The translations under genes and the position numbers were made by a program. The notes under the pieces are model-generated. The model was not told the origin of the DNA, searched no databases, and saw only the letters and a list, made by a program, of their open reading frames with translations. Positions 21,998-35,000 of a stretch of 64,000 nucleotides of DNA are shown piece by piece; the first letter of the stretch is position 1, and every line of letters starts with the position of its first letter. This DNA is from Hemileia vastatrix (lineage: Eukaryota > Basidiomycota > Pucciniomycetes > Pucciniales > Zaghouaniaceae): assembly GCA_030280995.1 (NCBI GenBank), contig JASXTE010000008.1:186001-250000 (forward strand), in the 5' to 3' direction.

Positions 21998-23351
21998 TCA
22001 TCATCATAGATCTTCTCAAAGACAGCCTTCCCCCAGTTGTTCTTCAAATCCCATTACTCCCTCTTTCTCCCGCTCAGCTGAACAATAAATGACTTTTAAA
22101 CTAAAAAAAGACGATCATCTCATACTTATCAACTTGCTAAAAATAAAAACTAAATATGATTCTTGTTTTGGTACTGAGAATGCAACTAAATTAGGGCAGC
22201 CCCCTGCATCAAAAGTCAATGGCTATCTTCTAATGGCCAATGAATTACAAAATAAGACAAAGGGAAGGATTTATCTTTTGCCTAAACAGATGTCTGAACA
22301 TTTTAAGCATTACCAAGCCAAATACAAGAAGGAAAAGACTCTATCATTTTCTACTGGTTTTGGTATTACTGACATCAATATGAGTAAGGGCATAAAAATC
22401 CATAGATGATAAACTTGAATCTCTATGTCCATACTTTAAAGAGATGGATACTATTTTTGGATAGCAAGCTGATGTTAATCCTGCCAACATGTTTGATGGT
22501 GAAGATTCTATCTCCAAAAAAAATTTTAAAAGAAATATTTTCCCATCCTCTTCATCCACTTAAGCCTCTCCTGTTCTAAATTCAACTAATCTAGGTAGCT
22601 TTCCAATAAATACTTATGGTGATATAAGCCAACATGATCCCACTCCAGTGAGTTTTTATTTCTTGTCTAGTTGTTTTATTTTTTTGTTTTTCAAAAGGGT
22701 AATAAAGAAACCCAGGTTCCTCAAGCAAGTGAGTATGAAGGTAGCATCAATGATGAAGTGGAAAATGTTACATCCAAAAAAAATAAAAAACCATCAACTA
22801 CTTTGAATTTTAACAGTCATAGAAAGCAAAACAGAGAGAGTTTTTCCCAAACCCCTTTTTCTTCCATTGATGACTTTCTGGAAAAAAGGTGAATCTGGTA
22901 AGTGATAGCATACCTCTTAATAATTACGTGATCTTTTCTTCTCTTTTTTTTAATATTCCTTTTCACTCTAGGTAAAGTTAAATTTGCAAGAGATACTATC
23001 AACTTTCAAAAGAAACAATACAAGCTCTGTTTACAAAGGGATTATAGGGAAAAGACTTGGAAGTGAAGAAATTTGAGCTTTCTTTACAAATGGATGAGAG
23101 GGCACATGACTTGGTGGAGAATAGATTCAAGCTTTCTTTAAAGAGGGATGAGAGGGCACATGATTTGGAGGAGAAGAAATTCAAGATAAAGAAAGAGGAG
23201 AAGGATCTTGAGTACAAATTCCTATTGGATCAAATAAAACTAAGTATCAACTTGAAGAAGGTTTAAAAAAGAAATATTTCTTTAGATATTGTGATAAAGC
23301 TAATAAATCTATTGAGGAAATTGAACACTTAATGATAATCATTGATAACTA
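21998..23351 (+). pseudogene. Harbinger ORF1, Myb/SANT-like with coiled coil (second copy)
   Basis: The best stretch (22089-22409) has LLKIKTKYDSCFG, then GYLLMANELQNKTKGRI, HYQAKYKKEK and STGFG. This is the DNA-binding half typical of ORF1 proteins that partner Harbinger transposases. Later exons are 22680-22895 (KKNKKPSTTLNF) and about 22985-23351. The last encodes Lys/Glu/Leu-rich repeats (KFELSLQMDERAHDL, RFKLSLKRDERAHDL), likely a coiled coil for dimerisation. Donors near 22895 (GGTAAGTG) and acceptors near 22974 fit short introns. Frameshift at about 22400 and stops at 22561 and 22892 suggest it is inactive. It runs towards the minus-strand Tet-like gene. Confidence 0.65.
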
Positions 23352-24110
23352 GTTTTTTTATTTCATTTACAAAGTTTTCTTGATAGAATGCATTAAACCT
23401 AACAATCAATCCTTGGAACACACTCCTCACTGAGATTTCAAACATTTTTTGCAACATTTTAGATTATTTGTTTGTTTGGTTAAATTAATTTTGTTTTCTT
23501 TCTTTTTGGTGATAATTTCATATGCACCGACTTTTTAAAGGTCTTGATTCTAGATAATTTTATTTTGAAAAATTTGAAAAACTCATACATTTTTTCTTTT
23601 TAACATTCAAATCATTAAATTTACTTTCTAGATACAGCTAAGTCAACAAAACTCTAGATCTGTTTTAAAAATTTAGCAATAACCTTCCCTGCATTTTATT
23701 GAAGTAAGGGGTGGGCATCACCAAAATTTTTCTAAGTCATCAATTTCACATGTCACATTTGAAAATTTGGCAATACCCTCCCCTGAATTTTATTGAAGTT
23801 AGGGGTGAAAATCACCAAAATTTAATATGATTACATAAATTAATATATATATAACTAATTTATATCAATATCTTTAATTTTAAAGTCATGACAATTCATC
23901 CCACCAAAATGTAGACCAAGTTTAGAAACTAAGTTTGGGAATTTCCAGATGTATAGGCAAGATGAACCCCATGAAACAATTTAATTTTATCATGATTATC
24001 ATTTATACAACTCAGAGTTTTTGGCCCATTACTTTATTTTAGGAATTTGAAATATAAGAGTTATTTATAAAACATTTATTAAAAAATAAAAAATATTTGA
24101 TCACTCTACT
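23352..24110. repeat. Harbinger tandem repeats and spacer
   Basis: Two or three units of the GAAGTAAGGGGTGGGCATCACC repeat at 23670-23820 are followed by AT-rich sequence. The whole block is shared with 5885-6600 and 13795-14245. It separates the convergent ORF1 and Tet-like genes; no gene was seen. Confidence 0.6.
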
Positions 24111-24115
24111 AATCC

Positions 24116-25238
24116 TTATAAAGTTTTTTTATATCTGTTAAACTTACCTTCTTTTTTTACCTTGGTTATTTGGTAAATTAATTTTTTACTGATTTGAAAA
24201 GAACATCCAAAATGTGTGAATTGTTGACAAGATTCCAAGCCATGTAGAGCTTTGGTTGTTTGATGATGCTCCTGAGAAGAGTTCAAAATTGTTTCAATCA
24301 CACCATTTCCCAAACCAAAATCAATCAGGCACTAATGGTCTGGAAAATATAAGACATGTCCTTTGAGTTTAGCTGGAGATGGTATATGTTGGCAAGTTAT
24401 CAGATTGATATATGAAAAATTCCAAAAGTAAGATAATAGGTGTCATTTATATTGATATAAATCTTATTATGGAATCCTTAATGAGTAATAATAACATTTG
24501 AAAATAAAAGATATTTGTGGGTGATATCTTCCCATTTGGAGTCACACCAATTTGGTATTCTAACTTTGGTTTCAAGTTGATGATTTTTTTCAAAAGCTTT
24601 ATTACAGAGCTTTTTGAGTCAATGAGCAAGAAAAGAGTTAAAGGATGGTAGAGTGTCCCCTAAGTGAAAATCTTCATCTTTTTGAGCTTTAGTGATATTC
24701 TTGAGCAATGAACATATGCCTATATAAATGAAATAATTGAAATGATATTAAGAATGGAAAAAAAATTTTAGACATACTAAGAGAATATCCTTTAACAAAA
24801 CCTGGTCTCCAACCAAATCCAATCATGATACCACCCAACAAATTCGTATTCCTTATAGGTAAGCGAACCAAAGCTATTTGATAATGAGTTATGATAAGAT
24901 CTGAGAGTTGATGAAAAGATTCATCTTTTACACCATCAAATGAATGAACTTCCAAAATGAATCGAGCCTTATAAGTATTACTGATAGCTGCAACAACTCG
25001 ATCATCTCCAAATTTGGTTAAATATTTGATATCTTCTGGTAATTTTTTTGGATATTGATATTTTTTATCTACTTTAGTTTTATGAAAAAAAATGTTTGGG
25101 ATATGACAAAAATAACTTTCACAGAGAATTTTTTTTTTCAGATATATTTTCTTCTGATAAAACTGATAATCTTTAATATTTTTGATGATTTAAATGATGA
25201 ATTTTTTTTTCAGATATCTTTTCTTCTGATAAGACCAA
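24116..25238 (-). pseudogene. Tet-like 2OG-Fe(II) oxygenase, C-terminal main part
   Basis: The minus-strand reading starts beside the retrotransposon and goes through KKLPEDIKYLTKFGDD, then LGGIMIGFGWRPGF. A 58-nt intron follows (24777-24720, GTATGT to TATATAG), and the second exon resumes in frame with KNITKAQKDED. Further on are a decayed HxD region (YININD, then LTFGIF at about 24440), GHVLYFPDH in another frame, and ALHGLESCQQFTHFGCSFQI with SKKL (24230-24150). The same order and the same phase-1 intron occur in the gene at 58384. This is the family fold of Tet/JBP-like enzymes that oxidise 5-methylcytosine or thymine. Iron-binding residues are damaged and several stops are present, so the copy is inactive. 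Its N-terminal part is at 37719-37945. Confidence 0.65.
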
Positions 25239-26608
25239 TGTGGTGTTCCAAATCTGGGTAGGCTACTTAGGTGAAAATTTGATTGGACCTTGGTTGGAAT
25301 AAAATCATGGTGTTAGCAGGTTTTAATTTGGTTGAAGGGAGTTAACTGGTTTTTTTTGAGTGGATTTATGGTGATTTTTGGATGATTTATGGTGATTTTT
25401 AGGAGGATTTATGGTGTTTTGGAATAGATATATGATGGTATTCCTATTTTTATTTGATGGTTTCATGGATTGGGTATTGGTTTTGCTGGATTTTCTAGGG
25501 CTCTCTTGGTATTTTTGGTGGATGCAGTGTGCTCATGGAGTAGCCATTTTTTTTTCTTCTGGTGCGCTCTGGTGCGCTCCGGTTTGCTCCAGTGATTTTC
25601 TGGTGAAAAAGCGAAGTCACTGTGGCAAAGTTGGTCATTGTGGCAAATTTTGGTCATTGGTGCAAAAAGTCTGGGCACTGTGGCAAAGTTTGGTCACTGC
25701 AGAAAAGTCTAGGCACTGTGGCAAAGTTGGGTCACTGCAGAAAAGTCTAGGCACTGTGGCAAAGTTTTGTCACTGCAGAAAAGTCTGGGCACTGTGGCAA
25801 AGTTTGGTCACTGTAGAAAAGTCTGATCACCAGTGCAAAGTTTGGTCACTGTGCCAAAAGTTTGGCTATTGTGGAAAAATTTGGTTAGAAATTTATTATG
25901 CTTACTAGATCAATAGTTTATTGTAGATCATATGCATGTAGCATATTTTTGGAAAGTTCTGGAGCAGGAGAATCATATGGGGAGGAGTGAATCTTAGTCT
26001 TCTACATTTTTTTTGTCTTTTAGTTTCGATAATAAGGGTCTTTTTTGATAATTAACAATAATTAAAATATAACAACAATTATAATAAAAAATATCAACAT
26101 GTAGGGTACCATTGGATAGCTCTCATCCTTGGTGACTCAAATTTATTTCTTTTCTTATAAAATTTATTAAATAAAAGTATAATAAAGAACACTCTTTAAT
26201 TTTGGTGGGTAACTGGGTAAATCTGGGGCAGACCTTTAATAAGGCAACTTTGAACAGATCATCCCGAGGGTAGTTTCTGGGGTACTTTACTGTACTTTTC
26301 AGTCTCTGGGGAAAGTGTTGCGGCTTGTTCTAAGTATTTGCTGTGACTTGTATCAGTGTAATCTGGTATTAGGTATTTGTTTTGGGGGTGTAATCATTTA
26401 TTGCACTTATTTTTATTTCTATATTATAGGTTTCCAACACTTTCAAAGTCTTTATCTCAGATTTTCAACTTATCCAACTCTTCAAGCAGATCTTCAAGCT
26501 TAGTTAATTGAATCTTACATTTACTTAGAGGGACAGGGATTTTTTTTTGTTTTTACAACTCCCTTGGATTCTGCCTGCAGCAAGGTGAATGTAGGAGTAT
26601 ACTCTACA
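25239..26608 (+). repeat. Family A 5' LTR
   Basis: 1370 bp, with about 270 bp of internal repeats (25610-25880) made from AAGTCTGGGCACTGTGGC and AAAGTTTGGTCACTG. Ends with ACTCTACA followed by the primer binding site. Confidence 0.9.
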
Positions 26609-26612
26609 TTTT

Positions 26613-26629
26613 TGGTGCCCAACATGGGG
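26613..26629 (+). other. Primer binding site of family A
   Basis: TGGTGCCCAACATGGGG begins four nt after the LTR. It differs at three positions from the site of the minus copy. The matching tRNA was not identified. Confidence 0.65.
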
Positions 26630-26921
26630 TTTGAATTCTCTAGCTTCTGAAGAAACTTACTTGTTGGACTTCTGGATTTTGGTTTTCTGGTTGTTAGATT
26701 TTGATTGGTTGGTTATTAGGTGATTCTGGTAACTGGCTGAGCCAGTACAAGATCTGTGGTAGTAGGGATCTAGGTATATGGCTTAACACTTGCTAGATCT
26801 GTTGTTTTTTTTTGTTTGTTGTTTTATCCTAGTAAAGGGCTGAACCCTTGTAGGATATTGTCGGTTTTCTGGTAAAGGGCTGAACCCTTACAGATTTTAT
26901 TGGTTTCTGGTGTTTTTTGGG
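26630..26921 (+). other. Family A leader
   Basis: Untranslated leader with no gene. It holds two copies of a small hairpin, AAGGG-CTGAA-CCCTT (about 26834 and 26874), a possible packaging or dimerisation structure. The role is inferred. Confidence 0.5.
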
Positions 26922-29374
26922 ATGTCGTATCCATCTGGTGCTGGTGTTATTGCTGCTGCTGCTGATGGTGTCAGGCCTTCAGTAAGGATTAAAACTTGGG
27001 ATGGGCCCAAGTTTGTTGGTGATGATGTTAAGTGGTCTTTGGGCAGATATGAGGCTGCTGCTGGAATTGATGGGGCTTCAAATTTACATATGGTGAAGCA
27101 GGTTATCTTTTTCATTGGTGATAGGGAAGTTGAGAAGGAGATTACTGGTATGGAGGGTTATAAGACTAGGGATTGGAAAAGGCTTAGTAGGGAAATGGTG
27201 GACAAATGGGGAGTCAGATATTCAATGGTGGATTTAAATAAGGCTGTTGGAGAATGGCAAGTGCAGGGTGGAATAACTTCTTTGGTGAGTTATAGGAAAT
27301 TTGTTGGTAGTTTTGAAACTGTGGTGGAATATCTGGTGGAGGTAGAGGAATTGGCTCATGAAAATGCAGTCAAAGATTTATTTTGGTCCGCTTTTGGGAG
27401 GGATGTTAGGATTGATGTGTTAAAGGAGTTGTCTAGGAAGGGTTTGATGAAAAACTTACCTAATAGGGAACAGAAGTTGCCTGCTGTTAAGGTGGTTAAA
27501 GAATTGGTGGAGTCTCACCTCAAGCTTTTGGCTGTGGACAGTTATCAAGAAACCTGTACACAGTATGTCAGCAAAATTAATGAAGTTTTGGCTGATAATA
27601 GCTATATTATGAAGAAGGCTCAGGAGGCAAGAAAAGCTCAGTTGGGGAAACCGGTTTCTAAGGTGGATGAGAATGTGGATAAGGAGATGGTGGATCAATT
27701 GGCTGACTTAACAAAGAAATTGAAAATTTTTGTTCAAGAAACTCAGAAGGCCAGCAGGGTTTCAGAATCTTTCTCATCATCTTATTCAAGTAGAGGTTAT
27801 GATAGGAGGAATGGTGATACTGTTAATGTTTGGATTTGTTCCTACTTCAACCGGAAGGGACATAAGTCTAATGATTGTTGGTCTTTGAATAGGGATCAGG
27901 CTGCTGGTAGAGTAAAATTTGATGAAAAGGTATTTAGGTTTCCTAATGGATCTTTTATCGAGCCCAGTGAAGGTCAGGATCCTTTGTATTTGGTGAGGAG
28001 AGATAGTATGGGTGAAAAGAGAGCTAGGTTTGAGGAATTGCCTACTGAGGCTTCTTATGGTACTGGAAATAATTCTGGAGATAAGGGGAAGGAAAAAGAG
28101 GTTAGTAAGACTACTTTTTCTACTTCATATGGTAATTTGGAGTTAGTAAAGGTTGTTAAGGCGGATGGTGAGTTTATGGCTGGTGTATATGATGTGGAGG
28201 CTTCTAGGAGGGCGGCTGCTTCTAAAGCTAGAAGCAGTATTTCTAATCAGTTAAGGTCAAGAAGTGGAAAGGCGGATTCTAAGAAGGCTGAAGATCCCAA
28301 GAAGATTTATACGCCTGAAGAGATTTGTCAGATGCATAAGGGGATAGCTGATATGGGTCCCCCTAGTTTTGGTGCTTTTGATCTTAATGGTGATCCTATT
28401 CCTTTGGATGATGGTCCAGATACAGAGGAGGATGTGCCTTTGGCTTATTTGCCTAGGCCAAGTTCTTGTGTGCCAATAGAGGGAGTTAAAGCTACTGTTG
28501 ATGGTTCTGGTTTAGTCTCTGTGGATGGAAAGGTTCATGGGGATAATTCTAATGTGGAAATGTGTGATGTTGTTGGTAATGTGGGACCTCAGGAGTCTTC
28601 TAGGGCAAAGGTTGCTAGGAGTAAGGCTCATTATGAGAGGCCAGTGGTTTCTGGTCAAGAGAATGCTATGGATGTTGTTTTGGGAAGGGTGAATCAGCTT
28701 CAGATTCCATTATCTTTGGGTGAATTGTTCACTATTAGTCCAGCCCTTGCTGAAAATCAGAAGAAGCATTTGACTAGGAGAAGAGTGGCTACTGGTGAGG
28801 TGGAGTATATGTGTGAAAATGTGGAGAAGTTTGGTAAAGAGGTGGAGACTCATTTTTCTACTCCTTTAGGATATTTGGTGGTTTCTTTAAATGGCAAAGA
28901 TGTGAAGGCATTGGTTGATTCAGGCTCACAAATAAATTTAATTTCATTGGATCAAGCAACTAGTCTGGATTTGCCAATTAAAGCTGGTTTTGGAGGAAAT
29001 CTCAGAGGGATAGGTGGGCATGCTACTGAGTTGATTGGTAAAGCAGAGCATGTAAAGTTAGGTGTAGGTGGAGCTGTTGGAAAAGTTCATATTTATGTGT
29101 CTAGAGGAGCTGTGAAGACAGTTTTAGGAGGGCCATTTTTGATGGATTTTGATTCCAAGATTGGTTATCAGTCTGGTGTTGGGATTAGTCTGGAGATTAC
29201 TGGGGAGGATATGAGGCGGTTACATATGAGGTTGGCACCCCCAGGTGATGAAGGTTGGGAAACTAGGCCTGGTGTTTCTGCATCTTGTCAGTGTTGCACT
29301 TTCATTAGGAAGAGAAAAGACTTGAAGTCCTCTTCTGGTGTATTTGAGGATAGTGGTGATCATTTGTTGGTGAC
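26922..29374 (+). pseudogene. gag-protease of family A, long open frame cut by a solo LTR
   Basis: The ATG at 26922 (MSYPSGAG) is chosen because the other copy starts at the same point. The capsid-like region covers about residues 1-210. Next comes a zinc-knuckle region near 27836 (CSYFNRKGHKSNDC) in which the second Cys of the CCHC box has become Phe. A Ser/acidic linker follows, then an aspartic protease with VDSGS near 28915. The frame is open for over 810 codons, unusual in this decayed window. The solo LTR enters at 29375; without it the frame would end within a few codons (TAG at about 30199). Its tail is conserved with 1165-857 of the minus copy. Confidence 0.8.
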
Positions 29375-30180
29375 TGTCAAGGTACCCTTTTGGTCTAGAA
29401 GATTGGCATGAAGTTTTTACGAGGATTTTGAAGGTTTAAATGGACTCTCAACAAATTTGTACGTATCTCTTAAATCTAGGATGATTATTTTATTCAATTT
29501 AAAAGAGGTATGATTAAAATATTGATATAAATTATATATTAGAGTTACGTATTGTAAATACTAATGCTATAGATTATAAGAATAAGTGTTTGATTTGTTA
29601 ATGTTTTTATAAAGTAATGTAGTAAAGGAATGATTAAAAAACAACCAAAAGAGAGGCCTTATATAGGCAAAGGAGAGACAAAGCACGGAAATCAAATTCA
29701 AAAAACAGTAGTATGAGAGAGAGAAAAGAATATTCCAGAAGGAGTATTTTCAAATAATAAAGTTGTTCTAAAAAGAAGGCGTCAAAAAGATGTATTTACA
29801 GAGTATGTCAGAAATACATCAATTTATTTAATATTTACTGTAGAAGTCAATTCTAAATAAGAAATTTGAATTTTTTGTATATATTTAATATTATATGTAT
29901 ATTAAAATCTTATTTTAACTTAAAATCTATTTTTTAATATAAATTTTTATTTTTTCCAACCTGTCAAATGAGCACGGTGTTAGAGAAAAATATAAGGGAC
30001 AATTTTATATTTTAATTTTAATTATTTATTTAATTTTATCATTCTTTAATTAGTTTATTTATTATAACTAATTTTAATGTAACTAAATTATAATTAAATA
30101 ATAATTAAAATGATAATGTGCGGCTTCATCCAGTAAATAATTAATTATTTCACTGGGTAAGTCTAGTGGCCTGGCTGACA
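29375..30180 (-). repeat. Solo LTR nested in family A
   Basis: 806 bp, reverse complement of the solo LTR at 18118-18923 with few differences by eye. Flanked by GTGAC (29370-29374) and GTGAA (30181-30185), a duplication with one mismatch. The minus copy of family A reads straight through this point (about 805-825), which gives the empty site. Confidence 0.9.
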
Positions 30181-30185
30181 GTGAA

Positions 30186-31652
30186 CCTTCTTTTTTAGGG
30201 TAGATAGGACTGATCAGTCTAGTGCTGTAATCTCTCCTCAAGAAGAAATCCTGGATTGCAGTAGGTCAGCTCAAGTGGAATTTCCAATTTTTGTAGATAA
30301 TATTACTTTATTATGTCAATTTTTGTCAAATTATTTGTCTGGTTTCAGTTTTTTTTCAAGTTTTTCTCTCAAGTTATTTCAAGTTCTGAAGATGTTTTAG
30401 GGAAAATTTTGTTGGAGCAGAAAAGTTTTGGAGTGGTGGCAAATGGGTCTAAAAGTAAGTCCTCCCAAGTGTGCACCGCTAGGGTTTCTTCTACACCTTT
30501 CAAAAACATTACCATGGCCACACATGTAAGCATTAAGGACACCCCTGGTTGTTTTTCTAGATATAGCAAGAAACCATTAGACAATTTTCAAGAAAAAATC
30601 TCAAGATAACTGAAAATCAGCAAAAAAAATATTTATGTAAAGATGTTGTCAGTAGGAAGGAGCCTACTTGGTTTACTGGTGGCCTCCAGCAAGAGTATAA
30701 ACTGCACAATAATTCTCAACTAATGTCTCATTCTGATTTCTCTCATGAAAAATTGAAAATGCAAAATAAATTTCTGAATAACAAAAAGCAAGAAAAAGTG
30801 TTTGTTGGTTTGGGTTCTGTGATGTGTGGTGATGATTTGGTTGGTGGTTTTGTTAGCAACACTTGTGTTTCTGTGTCCAGTTGCAGAAGAGAGTTACTCC
30901 AGCATGAAGATAAAGGAATGACTTTCTAGCTTCTGGTGGGGCCGTCACTGCAGTGCAGGACCTATGTGAAGGTAAAATGGACTGTTTCTGTGATGAGAAT
31001 CCTGAACCTAATGATGATATTTATTTCCCTAGGGGTATTTTTGATTTGGTTGCTGATTTGGGTACTGGTCAAGTGGATGAGCAGAATTCGGTACGGAAAA
31101 GTTTTGGAGTGGTGGCAAATGGGTTTAAAAGTAATTCCTCCCAATTGTGCACTGCTAGGGTTTCTTCTACACCTTTCAAAAACGTTAACATGGCCACACA
31201 TGTGAGCATTGGGGACACCCCTGGTTTTTTTCTAGGAATAGCGAGAAAAAATTGGACAAAAATCAAGAAAAAAATCTCAAGATAAATGAAAATCAACAAA
31301 AAAATTATTTATTTAAAGATATTGTCAATAGGGCTGAGCCTAATTGGCATGCTGGTAACTTCCTGCATGAAGATAGACTGCCAAATTTTCATACTTTTGA
31401 TTATTCTTTTCATATTTATAAAAATAAAAATCAAATTAAAAATTTTCTGCATAATGAAAAACTAGATAACAATATAATAATTCTGTTTCTAAAAACTTTA
31501 ATAAGTCTTTTTCAAAAAATAAAAATAAAAATTAAACTGATAAAATTTCTTTATCTGATTCTAATAATTCTTTTTGTAAAAATTCTGTTACTCTTAATTC
31601 TGATGAAGATGAAGATTCTGTTGATGAAAGGAGCTCAATTCCTCAAGTACAT
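30186..31652 (+). pseudogene. Family A region between protease and RT, with a direct duplication
   Basis: Only short, shifted open frames are present. A block of about 190 bp is repeated (30415-30605 and 31090-31280), each with SFGVVANG and CTARVSSTPFKN. Asn/Lys-rich AT-biased sequence follows (31400-31620). The role is unknown; it may be a linker that precedes RT in this family. Confidence 0.55.
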
Positions 31653-34600
31653 GTGGAAGTGGAAGCAGCAAAATATAAGAAGGCTGCTGTGAAAGTTAAA
31701 TCAATCAATGAAGTGCTTCCAACTGGATTGAATTCGTCGTTGAAGAGACCACTTTCTTCAAGAGATCCATATGAAACTCCTTTAAGAAAGAATCCACCTG
31801 AATTTTCTGAAACGTCAAGAATTACTTTTGATAGGATTGGTGTTTTAAATTTTGGGCCAGAGGGTTGGTTATCTGGTGAGGAGATGAATTTGTTGCTGGA
31901 TTTGATGGTGTTTAGGGAGAAGGCTATTGCATTTGTGGAAGAAGAGAGGGGTGTTTTAAAGCATTCTTATGGTGAAACTTACAAGATTCCAGTTGTTTGT
32001 CATGAACCTTGGCTACTCAAGCCAATTCCGATTCCTGCTGCTCTTAAAGATGATTATATTGAAGTTGTTAGGGAACGGATTAGGACTGGACTTTATGAAC
32101 AATTGTCATCAAGTTATCCAAGTCCAGTTTTCTGTATCAAGAAGCCTAATGGAAAGCTTAGAGTGGTTCATGATCTTAGGGAATTGAATAGGGTGACTAT
32201 AAAAGATGCTGGTATTCCTCCAAGTGCAGAGGAATTTGTTGATGCTTTTTCTGGAAGGGTATGTTATAGTTTGGGTGATATTATGGGGGCTATGATGAAA
32301 GAGAATTACATCCGGATTCAAGACCTCTGACAACTTTTGATACTCCTCTTGGACAGTTACAGCTGACTAGATTACCTCAAGGTGCTACTAATTCTGTTTC
32401 TGTTTATCAAGCACAAATGGCTTTAATTCTTCAAGATGAAATTCCACAGTATGCTGGTATATTTATTGATGATGGTGGAATTAAAGGTCCTTCAACTGAT
32501 TATGATAATAAAGTGTTTGAGGAGAATCCAGGTATTAGGAGGTTTCTTTGGGAGTATGCAGTAACTTTCGAAAGGATTTTGTTTAGGATTGAAAAAGCTG
32601 GTTTAACTATTTTGGGTTCTAAATTTTCTTGTTGTGTTCCAGCTTTAGAGATTCTTGGTCATGTGGTGTGTAGGGAAGGCCAACTTTTTTCAAAGAAGAA
32701 AGTCAACAAAATTCAATCTTGGCTGAGATCTAGAAACACTACTGAATTTAGAAGATTTTTGGGAGTATGTGTTTATGTTAGGATGTTTATTAGGGAATTC
32801 TCATTATTGGCTGCTCCATTGAAAAGGTTAACTAGGAAGGATGCTGATTGGGATTGGGATGAAGCTTATGAAGAAGCTTTTGTTAAGTTGAAGAAGGTGG
32901 TTGGTGAAGATATTATTCTTCATAAGTTGGATTATGGTGAAGGAGCTGGTAGGATTTATTTATCTGTTGATTCTAGTCAGCTGGCTGCTGGTGCAGTGCT
33001 TTCTCAGATGGATAAGGGTGGATATATGAGACCAGTTAGGTATGAATCTGTAGTTTTTACTGAGGTGGAATCAAGATATTCACAACCTAATTTAGAACTC
33101 TGTGGTGTGGCAAAAACTTTAAAAAAACTTCAAAATATCTTATGGGGTCAACATTTTGAACTTAAAGTGGATGCTAAATCTTTAATTCAGATGGTTAATT
33201 CACCTAGTTTACCTAATGCTCCAATGACTAGGTGGGTAGCTTTTATTCAACATTTTTCATTCGATTTAGTGCACAGGCCTGGAAAATCTTTCACTATGCC
33301 TGATGGATTGTCAAGAAGACCACCTACAGTAGATGATTCCGATTCAGAAGAGTTTGATGAAGATATACCTATAATCAAGGCCAGTACCAAGGGTGCTGAG
33401 GACTTTCCATACCTCTCCCATGAGGTTAAGCTGGCTGGTTCTATTTTTGTTGAATTTGATGAAGTTGATGATCTAGTTGATCATGAGGCTTTTGTAGATG
33501 AGGATGGTGTGGTTTTTTGGGATAATTGGAATATGGTTAATGGTGTTTATGTTTGGGATCTGAAGGTGGATAGTGGTAGCATGGAAAAATGTTTGAATGA
33601 GGTGGATTATGTGAATTTCAGAAAACAGCCAAATTCTCAGATAATGATTGCTCATTCACAAGTGGGAGATATTAGGGACAGGGAGGTTCCTTTGGATGTT
33701 ATATTATTGGATTTTTCTGATGAAATTTAGGGCCAGACTGGGTTTTATTTTTTAATTGTGAAATATTTTTTGTCTCTGGGAAAACCAGAAGAATGTGATG
33801 AAGCTGAATGGGTGGCTATCAAAAAGAAGTCACCTGGTTTTTATTTGTCTGGTAGAAGGTTGATGAAAAGAAGAAATCCAAATCCTCAAGTTGTTGTATC
33901 TCAAAGAAAAGGTGATGAATTGGTGATGAAATCTCATCATGAAGATTTAGGGCATAGGGGCTTTGGAGAAACTTATAAGCATATTGCTGATAGATTTTGG
34001 TGGCCTGGAATTAAGATGGCTGTTATATCTTGGGTTCAGTCATGTGAAGAATGTCAGAGAAGAAGTTATTTAAGGCCAAAAGAACCTGGAAATGCTACTG
34101 GTGAAAATACTATCTTTGGACGGGTTAGTTTGGATGCTGTTCACATCAAGGAAGGTAAATATAAGTACTTGATTGTGGCAAGGGATGATTTTTCTGGTTG
34201 GGTTGAGGCTGTCCCTCTTATTAGTTTATCTGCTAAAAATGTAGCAGAATTTTTGATGAAGGAATGGGTGTATAGTTACGGTGTTATGAAGTTGGTAACT
34301 GTTGATGGCGGCTCTGAGTTTGGTTCAGAATTCAAGGAAGCTGTTTCAAAAATTGGCTCAAAGGATTGGGTGGTGACCCCATATTATCCTGAAGCAGAAG
34401 GAATGGTTGAAAGGGGGCATCAAGTTATTAAGGATGCTTTGGTTAAAATGTGTGGAAAAAGTGCTGAAAAGTGGAGGCATTATTTAACCCTTGTTTTATT
34501 TGCTGACAGGATTACCACCAAGATGACAACTGGTTATTCTCCTTATGAATTAGTTTTTGGTAAGAAAGCTGTTTTACCGGTTGATCTTGAAGCTGAATCT

Positions 34601-35000
34601 TATCTTGGTGTTGATTGGGATGTAGTCAAAACTACTTAAGATTTGCTCTGTGCTAGAATTCAACAGTTAGAAAAGAAGGAGGAATATTTGGAGAAGGCAT
34701 ACAATAGGATGATCAAGATCAGGGATCAGTCTGTCAGGTATTGGGATCAAAGGTTGGCTCATAGACTCAGGAAGCCTTTGAGGCCTTGTGATATGGTGTT
34801 GGTGTATAATAGGAGTTTAGAATGTCATTGGGGGAAAATGTTTGCTGATAGATGGAATGGACCATATAGGATTAGAGAACATGTTTATGGTGGTTCATAA
34901 GTTTTGAAAGAACTGGATGGTGTTGTCTTAAAGAAGAGGGTAGCTGCTGATCAAGTGAAGAAGCTTTACCCTAGGGGCACAAAGAGTGCTGAAGTTTGAC
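31653..35000 (+). pseudogene. pol of family A: reverse transcriptase, RNase H, integrase
   Basis: RT starts with the SSYPSPVFCIKKPNGKLRVVHDLRELN region (about 32105-32185 at its core). A one-base loss in a G run at about 32284-32288 breaks the frame at motif A (GDIMG). The frame continues with FDTPLGQLQLTRLPQGATNS and the catalytic FIDD (about 32463). RNase H has SVDSSQLAAGAVLS near 32965. After an in-frame stop at 33728-33730 come an HHCC zinc finger (about 33930-34050) and the integrase triad: SLDAVH, TVDGGSEF and EAEGMVERGH. In-frame stops at 34637-34639 and 34898-34900 precede the C-terminal part. The gene is recognisable throughout but dead. Confidence 0.85.

Noticed and set aside
25411..25908. 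165-codon open frame, repeated at 36503-37018
   Set aside because: It spans LTR tandem repeats and is present only because both LTRs share them; Cys/Lys-rich periodic translation, no domain.
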